A stretch of DNA of 64,000 nt, from the NCBI GenBank assembly GCA_011605725.1, contig JAAOZP010000017.1, forward strand, positions 186,001 through 250,000, read 5' to 3'. The translations under genes were made by a program, and so were the position numbers. Positions within the stretch are counted from its first letter, which is position 1; each line of letters opens with the position of its first letter. Positions 8,476-16,947 of the stretch are shown piece after piece. The stretch comes from Nitrososphaerota archaeon (GTDB taxonomy: Archaea > Thermoproteota > EX4484-205 > JAAOZP01). The notes under the pieces were generated by a model. The model had not been told where the DNA came from. It saw only the letters and a list, made by a program, of their open reading frames with translations, and ran no database searches.

Positions 8476-9693
8476 TCAGGCTTTTTTCGCAACAGGCTTT
8501 AACCCGACGAGCGTAACAGTTAAGCCGGCGGCTGTTAACAGTGCAGTCACCGGAAGCACAGACAAGTATGTTCCAGTAACGTCTCTGAGAAACCCAGACA
8601 TGAACGTGCCTACTATTGCTCCGGCTCCGTAGGCTGTGAACACGAGGCCATAGTTTTCCGAGTAGTATTTGCTGCCGAAAAATATTTTCGTTATTGTCGG
8701 GGCCATCGCCAGCCATCCGCCTAGGTTTAGCCAAAGCATGCTGAAGAACACTAGGTATACTAACGGGTTTCCCTCTCCAAATAAGTATAGGACGATTGCT
8801 GAGGCGAAAACCATTGTGAAAGACAGTAGAGCACTCCTCCTGGGGCCAAGCCTATCGGTGACCACTCCGAACACTGGTCTTCCGACACCGTTGAAAACTG
8901 AGAACAACGATATTGAGAACGCTGTCAAAGTGGTGTCAAGCCTAGCAACCTCGATTCCGAATGGCGAGGCTATTCCAACAGCCATCAGACCAGACATGCA
9001 GCCGACCATGTATGAGAACCATAAGGCGTAGAAGCTTTTGGTTCGAACCATCTGGCTCATCCTTAGGTCTCCGCCTGACTGGGTGCTGAAGGTCTGCGTG
9101 GAGCCAGTGGCTGAGGAAGCATACTCTTTCGACGGGAATCTCAGAGGCAGGGAGAGAACAGTTAGAAGCACTAGGAAAGCAGACCCAGAGTAAAGGAAGG
9201 CTTGCAGAGGCCCTACTGTTTTTATGAGGCTGGTGAGGACAGGAGCCATTAATAAGCTGGAAAGCCCGAAGCCCATTACAGTTAAACCTATGGCTAGGCC
9301 GCTTCTCCTGGGGAACCATGCTGCGGTTACTGCTATTGGGCAGCCGTAGACAATCCCGACGCCCGCCCCGCCAACCACCCCGTAGAGCACTGTCAGAACC
9401 TCTATGTTTGGTGAAAACCCTGCGCCAATCCATCCGGCGGCTACTAGAATGCTCCCTAGGAGGCTTGTTTTCCTCGGCCCCCATTTACGGATTAAACTGC
9501 CTGCAACAGCCATCATTACCGCGAAAACAGCTAGGAAAACCATGAACGGTAAACCACTTTGTGTAGCACTGATCTTCCAAAGGTCTTCCAAGGGTTTCCT
9601 GAAGACGCTGAAAGAATAGATTGCTCCAAGACACAGGTTCACTAGAAACCCGGTGGCAACTAGGAACCATCCTGCTTTCTCCGAACTACCCAT
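8476..9693 (-). CDS. MFS transporter, oxalate/formate antiporter (OFA)-like
   Basis: A 405-residue integral membrane protein with twelve hydrophobic segments in two six-helix halves and a central hydrophilic loop near residues 190-215. The N-terminus (GFLVNLCLGAIYSFSVF followed by R-K-P-L) and TDRLGPRRS in the second half are typical of the OFA branch of the major facilitator superfamily, which carries small monocarboxylates or dicarboxylates. The gene is co-directional with and 31 bases downstream of acetyl-CoA synthetase, so uptake of acetate or a related acid is a reasonable guess. Substrate is not provable from sequence. Confidence 0.85.
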   Translation of the reverse strand: MGSSEKAGWFLVATGFLVNLCLGAIYSFSVFRKPLEDLWKISATQSGLPFMVFLAVFAVMMAVAGSLIRKWGPRKTSLLGSILVAAGWIGAGFSPNIEVLTVLYGVVGGAGVGIVYGCPIAVTAAWFPRRSGLAIGLTVMGFGLSSLLMAPVLTSLIKTVGPLQAFLYSGSAFLVLLTVLSLPLRFPSKEYASSATGSTQTFSTQSGGDLRMSQMVRTKSFYALWFSYMVGCMSGLMAVGIASPFGIEVARLDTTLTAFSISLFSVFNGVGRPVFGVVTDRLGPRRSALLSFTMVFASAIVLYLFGEGNPLVYLVFFSMLWLNLGGWLAMAPTITKIFFGSKYYSENYGLVFTAYGAGAIVGTFMSGFLRDVTGTYLSVLPVTALLTAAGLTVTLVGLKPVAKKA

Positions 9694-9724
9694 TTATTCT
9701 CTTCCCCTTCCAGATGGATACCTA

Positions 9725-11761
9725 CTATTTTCTCGCCTGAAGAGCCTCCTGTATCATCCTGTATGCTTCCGCAGCCTCTTTCACAGCAGTATCGTCCTCC
9801 AACGTTGTGACGTCTCCCAAAGGCCTGTTGGAGACCACGGCTCTCAGAAGCCTCCTCATTATCTTGCCACTCCTAGTTTTAGGAACAGTGTTGATGAAGA
9901 CTATGATCGCGTCTGAAGCGACTAGAGGCCCTATGGTTGTTCTCAAGTGCATTTTCAACTCTTTCTCAAGCTCAGGTGTGCCAGTATAACCATGCTTAAG
10001 AACAGTGAATATCATCGGAACCTCTCCCTTCAGTTCATCAGGCTTCCCGACGCATGCGGCTTCTGAAACAGCCGGGTGCATAACCATCGCCGACTCAACC
10101 TCAGCCGTCCCTATCCTGTGGCCGGCAACCTTAATGACGTCGTCAGCCCTGCCGAGAATCCAGAAATACCCGTCAGGATCCTTAACAGCGTAGTCACCAG
10201 TCCAGAAGCATCCTTCCCACCTCTTCCAGTATACCTCGACATACCTGTTCGGATCCTTGTAGAGCGTCATGAGCATACCCGGCCAAGGCGTCTTTAAAAC
10301 GAAGTAGCCCCTTACGCCAGGAGGACACGGGTTTCCATCCTCATCTATAACGTCTGCCTTCACCCCTGGAATCGTGTACCCGTTTGTCCCTGGTTTGAGC
10401 GGGAATATTCTTCCAAGCCCAGGGAAGTGGCCTGTAAGTATGTGCCCGGTTTCGGTCATCCACCAAGTGCTGGAGCAGACCACATTACTTTTACAAACCT
10501 TCATGAAGAGCCATCTGAAGGCTTCTGGGTTTATCGGTTCTCCGACAGTATGCACAATCCTGAGAGTTGACAAGTCGTGCTTACTCACATACTCCTCCGG
10601 GAACCTCATCAGCATCCTAACGGCGGTTGGAGCAGTGTAGAAAATAGTTACCCCGTAACGCTCAATTATGCTCCACCATCTGTCTGGAGCCGGGTAGTCT
10701 GGAGCACCTTCATACATAAGGGTTGTGGCTCCAACCATTAGAGGCCCGTAAACTATGTAGGAGTGTCCAGTTACCCAGCCTATGTCGGCAGTACACCAGT
10801 AGATATCGTCATCCTTAACGTCGAAAATCATTTTCATCGTCGCATACAGGCCGACGGCGTAGCCGCCAACTGGTGACTGAGTACCCTTAGGAGCTCCAGT
10901 CGTACCGGAAGTATAGAGAACGTAGGAGAAGTCGTCAGACGGGCAGGGCACTGTCTCAACGCTAGCGTTCTCAGGAACATCTGCGATCAACTCATGGTGC
11001 CAAACATCCCTCTTACTGTCAAAAGGAATATCCGTCCTATCCGTCCTCCTGACGACGACAACCTTCTCAATCCGGTAGCCCCTGCTCTCAAGTATTTTTA
11101 CAGCCTCATCCACAATCTCCTTCAGCTTCACTATCTTCCCCCTCCTGTAGAGGCCGTCTGCAGTAACTATTATTCTTGAGCCAGCCGCCTCCACCCTGTC
11201 GGCCACGGCGACAGCGCTGAACCCGCTGTAGACTATGCTATGTTTCACACCTATCCTTTGAACAGCAAGCATGTATAACGGGAGCTCCGGGATCATTGGC
11301 AGGTAGAAGGTTAATACTTCCCCCTTGTTCACGTTCAGCTTCCGCCGGAGGGCGAGGGCAATCTTGTTAGAAACCCTGTAAAGGTCGTAGTATGTGAATT
11401 TCCTGACTTCCCTAGGGGCTCCAGTGGCCTCGTCAACAGGCTCACCCTCCCATATTAAGGCAAGCTTGTTCTTCCTACCGCTTTGAATCTGCCAATCAGT
11501 ACAAAGATAGGCTAGGTTCGTCTCCCCTCCTACGAACCACCTGTAGAACGGCGGGTTACTGTCGTCAAGAACCCTGTCCCACTTTTTCATCCAGGGCAGC
11601 TGCTCAGCCCACTTGCTCCACCATTTTTCAATAGCCGTCTTATCCTTAACCGTCTCCTCGTGGAAGCTTTTAAAATCCTCAGGGTCCCAAACCCTGTCTT
11701 TCCAGGAAGGTGGAACTATGTACTCTTTAAACTCTCTGTAGATTTCTGGTTTTTCTCCCAT
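9725..11761 (-). CDS. acs: Acetyl-CoA synthetase (AMP-forming)
   Basis: A 678-residue adenylate-forming enzyme: acetate + ATP + CoA to acetyl-CoA. It has the AMP-binding motif YTSGTTGAPKGT, the substrate-pocket segment WWMTETGH, FWTGDYAVKDPDGYFW with the conserved Asp, and TRSGKIMRR near the C-terminus with the catalytic, acetylatable lysine. The length is right for Acs. The frame extends 22 codons further up to 11827, but I chose the ATG at 11761. It has GAGG in front, aligns with the usual Acs N-terminus (YREFKEYIV), and TATA-like stretches (TTTAAAAAG, GTTTTAAATC) fall inside the longer version. An MFS carrier gene follows in the same direction. Confidence 0.92.
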   Translation of the reverse strand: MGEKPEIYREFKEYIVPPSWKDRVWDPEDFKSFHEETVKDKTAIEKWWSKWAEQLPWMKKWDRVLDDSNPPFYRWFVGGETNLAYLCTDWQIQSGRKNKLALIWEGEPVDEATGAPREVRKFTYYDLYRVSNKIALALRRKLNVNKGEVLTFYLPMIPELPLYMLAVQRIGVKHSIVYSGFSAVAVADRVEAAGSRIIVTADGLYRRGKIVKLKEIVDEAVKILESRGYRIEKVVVVRRTDRTDIPFDSKRDVWHHELIADVPENASVETVPCPSDDFSYVLYTSGTTGAPKGTQSPVGGYAVGLYATMKMIFDVKDDDIYWCTADIGWVTGHSYIVYGPLMVGATTLMYEGAPDYPAPDRWWSIIERYGVTIFYTAPTAVRMLMRFPEEYVSKHDLSTLRIVHTVGEPINPEAFRWLFMKVCKSNVVCSSTWWMTETGHILTGHFPGLGRIFPLKPGTNGYTIPGVKADVIDEDGNPCPPGVRGYFVLKTPWPGMLMTLYKDPNRYVEVYWKRWEGCFWTGDYAVKDPDGYFWILGRADDVIKVAGHRIGTAEVESAMVMHPAVSEAACVGKPDELKGEVPMIFTVLKHGYTGTPELEKELKMHLRTTIGPLVASDAIIVFINTVPKTRSGKIMRRLLRAVVSNRPLGDVTTLEDDTAVKEAAEAYRMIQEALQARK

Positions 11762-11983
11762 GTTTCCTCGGCTCACACGATTTAAAACGACGCTTTTTAA
11801 ATGTTTCCCGTCGAAAAACTGGAACAAACCTTGGAATAAACCTGCACGGATAGGGTTTGCTTCCCCGGTTTCCCGCTTTCCGGCCGGAATAATGCTTTAA
11901 GAAGGAGCATGCTGTTTTCCAGCATTCCACAGGGAAGAAGGAAGAGCTTAAAAAGACCGTAGACGTTTCTCAAGAGATGCAGA

Positions 11984-13198
11984 ATGGCTTTAAGGTTCAA
12001 GACGATTGATGATTTCGACTTCAACGGGAAAACCGTTATCCTGAGGGTTGACATAAACTCTCCATTGGACCCTCAAACGCTGGAGATAATCGACGACTCC
12101 AGGATAAGGGAGCATTCTGAAACCATAAGGGAGCTCCTCCGTAGGAACGCGAAGGTTGTGATTCTCGGCCACCAAGGTAGGAAGGGTGATCCTGATTACA
12201 CTGATTTAAGCAGGCATTACAGAGCCATGTTAAAGTATGTTCCAAACCTAAAATACGTGAATGACATCATAGGGTTGAACGCTGTTAAAACTATAAAGGA
12301 GCTGAAACCCGGCGAAGCTGTTTTGCTGGAAAACGTTAGGACGCTGGACGAGGAGACTGAGACGAAGACCGCTGAGGAGCATGCCAAGGGAATGCTGGTT
12401 TCAACACTAGCACCGCTGGCAGACATCTTCGTTAACGATGCTTTCTCAGCATCGCACAGGGCTCATGCTTCAGTAATAGGGTTCACAGCAGTACTTCCAT
12501 CAGCAGCCGGCAGGGTTATGGAGAGAGAGTTGAGGGCTCTAGAGAAGGTTGTCGACAATCCTTCTAAACCGTGTCTTTATGTTCTAGGGGGAGCTAAGGC
12601 AAAGGAGACTTTTAAAGTGATTGAAAACGTTCTTGACAAGGGTATTGCCGACAAGGTTCTGCTGGGAGGAATGATAGCGCAAGTATTCCATGAGGCTGCT
12701 GGCTTCAGGCTTGGCACCATTAACTCTAAGTTAATAGAGGAGAAGGGTCTTGGCAAGTTCCGGGAGACAGCTTCAAAAATCTTAGGCAAACATTCTCAAA
12801 ACATAATGCTTCCGTATGATTACGCTGTCGACGTTAACGGAGAGAGGGTTGAATACATGGTTTCCCAACTGCCAGTTGAACACCTGTTGAAGGACATAGG
12901 AACCGAGACGATAAGGGTTTTCTCAAGAGAATTGCAGAAAGCCAGCACAATCGTCTTCAACGGTCCCGTCGGAGTATTCGAGGAAGATGCTTTCGCGAAA
13001 GGCACTTTAGAGCTGTATAGGGCAGCGGCTTCTTCAAAGGCTTTCACCGTCGTGGGTGGAGGCCACTCGATATCAGCGCTTGAAAAAGCTGGAGTATACG
13101 ATAAGATTGGTTTCGTAAGCACTGCTGGAGGAGCCTTAATAAGCTACTTATCCGGAGAGAAGCTTCCCGGGGTTGAAGCATTGAAGACTCAGCAATAG
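11984..13198 (+). CDS. pgk: Phosphoglycerate kinase, archaeal type
   Basis: A 404-residue glycolytic and gluconeogenic enzyme that transfers phosphate between 1,3-bisphosphoglycerate and ADP. VILRVDINSPLDP (about 18-30) is the N-domain substrate motif, VNDAFSASHRAHASV and LGGAKAKE are family signatures, FNGPVGVFE binds nucleotide and VGGGHS(I) lies at the C-domain loop (typical G-G-G-D/H-S). The N-terminus and length fit archaeal PGKs. A TATA-like CTTAAAAAG at about 11947-11955 is 30 bases before the ATG, with no Shine-Dalgarno. Together with the PPi-type PFK it indicates an Embden-Meyerhof type route. Confidence 0.93.
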   Translation: MALRFKTIDDFDFNGKTVILRVDINSPLDPQTLEIIDDSRIREHSETIRELLRRNAKVVILGHQGRKGDPDYTDLSRHYRAMLKYVPNLKYVNDIIGLNAVKTIKELKPGEAVLLENVRTLDEETETKTAEEHAKGMLVSTLAPLADIFVNDAFSASHRAHASVIGFTAVLPSAAGRVMERELRALEKVVDNPSKPCLYVLGGAKAKETFKVIENVLDKGIADKVLLGGMIAQVFHEAAGFRLGTINSKLIEEKGLGKFRETASKILGKHSQNIMLPYDYAVDVNGERVEYMVSQLPVEHLLKDIGTETIRVFSRELQKASTIVFNGPVGVFEEDAFAKGTLELYRAAASSKAFTVVGGGHSISALEKAGVYDKIGFVSTAGGALISYLSGEKLPGVEALKTQQ

Positions 13199-13302
13199 CC
13201 TAGTTGACCACCCGTTTTTTTAAAAAGTAGCGCGCGACAAAACGATTCTCAAGATTCGGAAAACCGTTTCGAAGGCTTAAGCATCCCTGTGAATGTTTAT
13301 TG

Positions 13303-13995
13303 CTACACGCTGCCTCTGGCAACCCTTGCTGTGCAGTAGCCATTGAAAGCTATTTTGTAGACAAGTATGGAGACGGTTTTGTTCCCTATTCTTTCAACAC
13401 CCCCCATAGTTATCCTAAGCAGCTTGAATCTTGAAAGCACATCGTCAAGCTCCTTCTCCTTCCTCGGCCTGAGGGAGCTGAATGCTTTCACAAGTATTTC
13501 AACAGCCTCCTTCACGTTCTTCCTCTGGGCTTCAATAGGGTCCTCCCTTCCTTCGAAGAGGAAGGATAGGGCATCCATAGCTTCAACCGCACGCTTAAGG
13601 TTGAGACAGAGGCCTGCGAGAATAATCAGTCTAGAGGCTTCTTCAACGCTTACTGAAGCTATGTTTTTAACCAGCTCCCCCATAAGCTGGTTATGCTTGG
13701 AGTTCAGCATAGCTATATTGCTGGACTGACTGCTACCAAGCCCGTCAGTAACCAACCCTATCCCCATGAGTATCTCGTTAATCTGGTTGAAGTAGTTCTC
13801 ATAAGCCTCTCCAGTAGCTTCTTCAAAAATCTTGGATAGGGAAGGCAGAATAAGATCTGGCTTCTCCTCAAGGCTTCTCGAAGGCCCTCTTTGCAGGAAC
13901 GGGGCTCTAGTCAGGTATGGGCCTGGGGGCGGCTTATAGTCTAGGCAGCATCCTCCAACGTACTCGAGAAGAGTGCATCCGTTCCTGGGGCATAC
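13303..13995 (-). CDS. Frameshifted C-terminal half of the Fe-S protein encoded at 13941-14546
   Basis: This frame is open from 13995 to the stop at 13303 (230 codons). The only ATG/GTG/TTG in its first third is the ATG at 13767, yet the preceding 70-odd codons read like protein, for example EYVGGCCLDYKPPPGPYL and then RAPFLQRGPSRSLEEK. It overlaps the end of the upstream Fe-S gene in the -1 frame. One extra C in the CCCC run at about 13988-13991 would join the two into one protein of about 430 residues. The remaining part is helical and ends in a beta-like segment. I do not recognise the family. Either an indel (error or mutation) or a programmed shift explains it. Confidence 0.6.
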   Translation of the reverse strand, partial: VCPRNGCTLLEYVGGCCLDYKPPPGPYLTRAPFLQRGPSRSLEEKPDLILPSLSKIFEEATGEAYENYFNQINEILMGIGLVTDGLGSSQSSNIAMLNSKHNQLMGELVKNIASVSVEEASRLIILAGLCLNLKRAVEAMDALSFLFEGREDPIEAQRKNVKEAVEILVKAFSSLRPRKEKELDDVLSRFKLLRITMGGVERIGNKTVSILVYKIAFNGYCTARVARGSV

Positions 13996-14546
13996 TCAGC
14001 CTTGCGGAGCAAGTCTACTGCGCCCCAGAGAACCTTGTATAGAATGGATACTAGCTCCCTCTCCTCCGTCCTCTTTTCTCCAATGTTTACAGCTATCCTC
14101 CCGCCAGTTGTTACGAGGAACCTCAGGTTTCCGAAGAAAGTGTCAATAACCTCAATATTATCACCGTTAATCCGCTCAGGCTTCCACAGCAGGCTGATAA
14201 GAAGCCGGGAAGTATCGTAATCCAGGAATCTTGTTGGAAGTTTCTCGCAGCGCTCCTCAAAGTAGTTGGGGTGCGCATACTTAGTCTTGAACCCTGGGAC
14301 TGTAATTATTGAAGGAGAGGAGTGAACGACTCCCTTCCTAAGCATCTCCTCTATCCTACTTCTGTTTTCAGAGTATCCTTCGCGCTGCAGTATTGGGCAG
14401 TCTGTTAAACTGTTGACTCCAAGCAGGAGCCTACGCGCAAACGTGGCGCATGTAGCATTGCCGCAAAGCCCACAGTCGTAGCCCGGCATCATTCTTCTAA
14501 ATCCCGCGAAACCGTACGCAGCCATCTGCTTATTCTCTTTAGACAC
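13941..14546 (-). CDS. 4Fe-4S domain protein (N-terminal half of a probable longer protein)
   Basis: A 201-codon frame starting at GTG (14546; an ATG at 14525 is also possible). Residues 25-50 contain DCGLCGNATCATFARRLL followed by DCPIL, the C-x2-C-x4-C...C pattern of the Fe-S domain in corrinoid Fe-S proteins and RnfB-like proteins, which binds a [4Fe-4S] cluster. The rest has the phrase NYFEERCEKLPTRFLDYDTSRL and a beta-rich part. The frame ends at 13941, but an open frame continues in the -1 register, so the true product may be longer. The role is unknown; electron transfer to a methyl- or CO-metabolising partner is only a guess. Confidence 0.75.
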   Translation of the reverse strand: MSKENKQMAAYGFAGFRRMMPGYDCGLCGNATCATFARRLLLGVNSLTDCPILQREGYSENRSRIEEMLRKGVVHSSPSIITVPGFKTKYAHPNYFEERCEKLPTRFLDYDTSRLLISLLWKPERINGDNIEVIDTFFGNLRFLVTTGGRIAVNIGEKRTEERELVSILYKVLWGAVDLLRKAEYAPGTDALFSSTLEDAA

Positions 14547-14575
14547 TGATTAAATAGTCTTTCCCCTTGATCCGT

Positions 14576-15751
14576 CTAAGCCTCTTTGGAAGCCTGTTTT
14601 TCAACTGTTTTCCCAACGTATGCCTCTCTTACTTCAGCGATTCTTTCCCCAACGATCCTAGCCTCCTCAACAGTGTTGAAAACCGTTGGGGATAGTCTCA
14701 GAACCTCCCTTCCACCCGTCTTACTGAGGATCAGCGGGCTGTCGAAGCTGCCGGATTCGGCGAGAATATGAAACTGGTCTTCCAGAATAGTTTGAAGAAG
14801 GCTTGAAGGAACCTGTTCGAGAATCAGCGAGAGTATCCCTGTCCTAAGCTCCTTTAAAGCAGCCTGGTAAAAAGTTATCCCCTCCCCCGCTGCAGTATTC
14901 ACAATTTCTTCAGCAAGGCTTTTCTCATGGCTTAAAATTTCTTCGAGGCCAAGCCTGTTAAGATACTCTAAGGCAGCTGCCAACGCTACGACGCCGATGC
15001 AGTTTTCCTTCTCAGCCTGTTTCACGGCGAAAAAGGCCTGGGTCTTCTCCACCCTGCTACGCCTCTCCTCTGAAACATAAAGTATGCTTAGCCCCTCTAT
15101 GCTGAACATGTTCCCAGACTTGAAAAAGGCATAGTCGACACCAATCATAGGAGGATTAAGCCGGATTCTTTGCGCAGAGTAAGTAGCATCCAGAATGGTT
15201 AGCACACCCTTCTCCTTTAAAACCGGTATTATCTTGTCTATCTGAAGCATTGTTCCAGTTGCTCCAGAAACATGAGTCAACAGGGCTGCTTTAACACTCT
15301 TCCCTGCTAACGCTCCCTTAAGCCTTTCTTCAAAACCTTCTTCCTCGAGATCCAGAACCTCAAGCCTCCCTCTCATTGTTTCAACATACTCCTTAAGGAG
15401 GTTTAAAAACCCGCCTTGAGCATTTGAAGAGACTAGGAAAACCTCGTTTTTCTTGAAATCCATGCTTTGAAGAATCAGCAGGAGGCTTTGCAGGATGCTG
15501 GAAGTGAAGATTATACTTTCCTCCCCCACTCCGAAATGCTTGAAAATCCTTCCACGAGCCTCCTCGTAGATTTCAAGAGCCCTGTGGGAAGAAGTATTCT
15601 CAAGCCCGGGTCTACTCTTAACCTCATTGTAGTAAGCAATTATTTTCTCTAAAACCGGGATAGGTATTCCTGTGGAGTCAGCATTATTCATAAAAATATA
15701 CTCTCCAGCAATACTCGGAAAATCCTCCCTTACCTTCTGAGGATCCAACAT
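14576..15751 (-). CDS. Class V aminotransferase-like protein lacking the PLP lysine
   Basis: A 391-residue protein with the full SufS/IscS-like layout: a start like VREDFPSIAGEYIFMNNADS (compare the usual YLDNAA), LLTHVSGATGTMLQID, then LDATYSAQRI with Asp188 and VDYAFFKSGNMFSIEG. In cysteine desulfurases the last segment reads SGHK with the Schiff-base lysine; here the lysine position is Asn214, with a lysine three residues earlier. The usual His that stacks on PLP is also missing (SSNAQGG). It is probably not a normal cysteine desulfurase; it could be a regulatory or binding protein, or use a different lysine. It sits head to tail with the Fe-S gene, 29 bases apart. Confidence 0.8.
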   Translation of the reverse strand: MLDPQKVREDFPSIAGEYIFMNNADSTGIPIPVLEKIIAYYNEVKSRPGLENTSSHRALEIYEEARGRIFKHFGVGEESIIFTSSILQSLLLILQSMDFKKNEVFLVSSNAQGGFLNLLKEYVETMRGRLEVLDLEEEGFEERLKGALAGKSVKAALLTHVSGATGTMLQIDKIIPVLKEKGVLTILDATYSAQRIRLNPPMIGVDYAFFKSGNMFSIEGLSILYVSEERRSRVEKTQAFFAVKQAEKENCIGVVALAAALEYLNRLGLEEILSHEKSLAEEIVNTAAGEGITFYQAALKELRTGILSLILEQVPSSLLQTILEDQFHILAESGSFDSPLILSKTGGREVLRLSPTVFNTVEEARIVGERIAEVREAYVGKTVEKQASKEA

Positions 15752-15985
15752 ACGGCTTTTAACACTCAGCTAGTCTGGTTAAAGCATCTTTTAAAGCTTA
15801 CAGCGGGCCTTGGGAAGCGTGGGGAAAGCAAACCATCCGTGCTTGAAGAAGTGGACAGACTTTTCGCAACCAGGCTGCTAACTATTAAAAAGCCAGGAGG
15901 GATTCACGGAATCAGGAAACAGCTTGCTGTCAAGCGGCTGCTGCGTTAAGCTTATAATATTTCTCTCCGGGATTCAGAAGGACCG

Positions 15986-16909
15986 TTGAGCCGGGAGCAT
16001 ACGGGAGAACATGTGTTAATGGGCTGTTTGCAAAGAATCAAGGGAAGCTTAAGGGTGAGGAAGGTTGAGTTTTCAGAGGGCGCTGGTTCAGTAATCGTTG
16101 AAGTCGACTCGCTGAGTTTCAATGAGCTTGCTGAAGCTCAGGTTATGGCGAACAGGGTGATCGCTGAAGGGAAAAACGTTAAGGAGCATTTCTTCGATTC
16201 GCTTGAAGATGCTCAGAAGGCTTTTCCAAGCCTCCGGGCACACGAGGAACGCATCAAGGGCCGTGTGCGAGTTGTCGAGATAGATGGGTTCGATTATTCA
16301 GCATGCACTGGCGAGCATGTTCGTAACACTAGAGAATGCGGAATGATTCTGGTTACACATGTTTCTAAAAGCGGTGGCGAGTATAGACTGGATTTCGAAA
16401 TCGGCGAGAAAGCCCTTGAGACTGCTGTGAGACTCAGCACCCTCTGCCTATCCGTCTCCTCAATACTTGGCTCACCGATTAAAAACCTTGAGAAGACGGT
16501 TCTGAACATGAGGATGGAGAACGAGGATATTCGAAAAAGGCTTTCAGCAACAACTGAGCAACTGGTCTGCAACACTCTTTCAAAAACTGTTCTGGGCGAG
16601 GTTGAGTTTCACAAGGGCCTGTTGAAAGGCGTGGACTTAAGGACAGTTATGAAGACTGTTGGCGAACTCATTGACAGAAGCCGATCCGTCTACGTTATAG
16701 GTGTTGAATGGCCCGGGGCGTGCAGCATTCTCGTAGGCAGCAGCGATGAAAGGGTTAAGGCAGCTGAACTGATCAGAGAAGTCTGCAAGGCTTTCAACGG
16801 CAAGGGGGGTGGAGACGAGAAGATAGCAGTAGGCTCACTTCCATGCGACACTTACCCTAGGGCTTTTGAAGAGGCGGAGGAAAAAGTTTTAAGGCTTTTA
16901 AGCAGCTAG
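15986..16909 (+). CDS. AlaX-like alanyl-tRNA editing protein with DHHA1 domain
   Basis: A 307-residue protein built like the editing half of alanyl-tRNA synthetase. Zinc ligands are HTGEH (His5, His9) and CTGEH (Cys107, His111). The C-terminal part (from about 200) is a DHHA1 domain ending with GKGGGDEKIAVGSL, the glycine-rich signature. Such proteins hydrolyse Ser-tRNA(Ala) or Gly-tRNA(Ala). The protein starts right at the zinc motif and lacks the N-terminal beta-barrel domain of AlaX-M/L types. The 234 bases before it hold only a weak 40-50 codon frame without a good start. The start is TTG. Confidence 0.82.
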   Translation: MSREHTGEHVLMGCLQRIKGSLRVRKVEFSEGAGSVIVEVDSLSFNELAEAQVMANRVIAEGKNVKEHFFDSLEDAQKAFPSLRAHEERIKGRVRVVEIDGFDYSACTGEHVRNTRECGMILVTHVSKSGGEYRLDFEIGEKALETAVRLSTLCLSVSSILGSPIKNLEKTVLNMRMENEDIRKRLSATTEQLVCNTLSKTVLGEVEFHKGLLKGVDLRTVMKTVGELIDRSRSVYVIGVEWPGACSILVGSSDERVKAAELIREVCKAFNGKGGGDEKIAVGSLPCDTYPRAFEEAEEKVLRLLSS

Positions 16910-16947
16910 ACTGCTTACCCCTAATTACCCGCATCCTCACCTAGAGC

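Noticed and set aside
11761-11827. 22-codon N-terminal extension of acetyl-CoA synthetase
   Set aside because: It covers promoter-like TTTAAAAAG and GTTTTAAATC; the ATG at 11761 has GAGG in front and fits the family start.
15800-15950. Small frame reading LEEVDRLFATRLLTIKKPGG before the AlaX-like gene
   Set aside because: Only a GTG start without ribosome site or promoter, and no similarity I can name; too weak to list as a gene.
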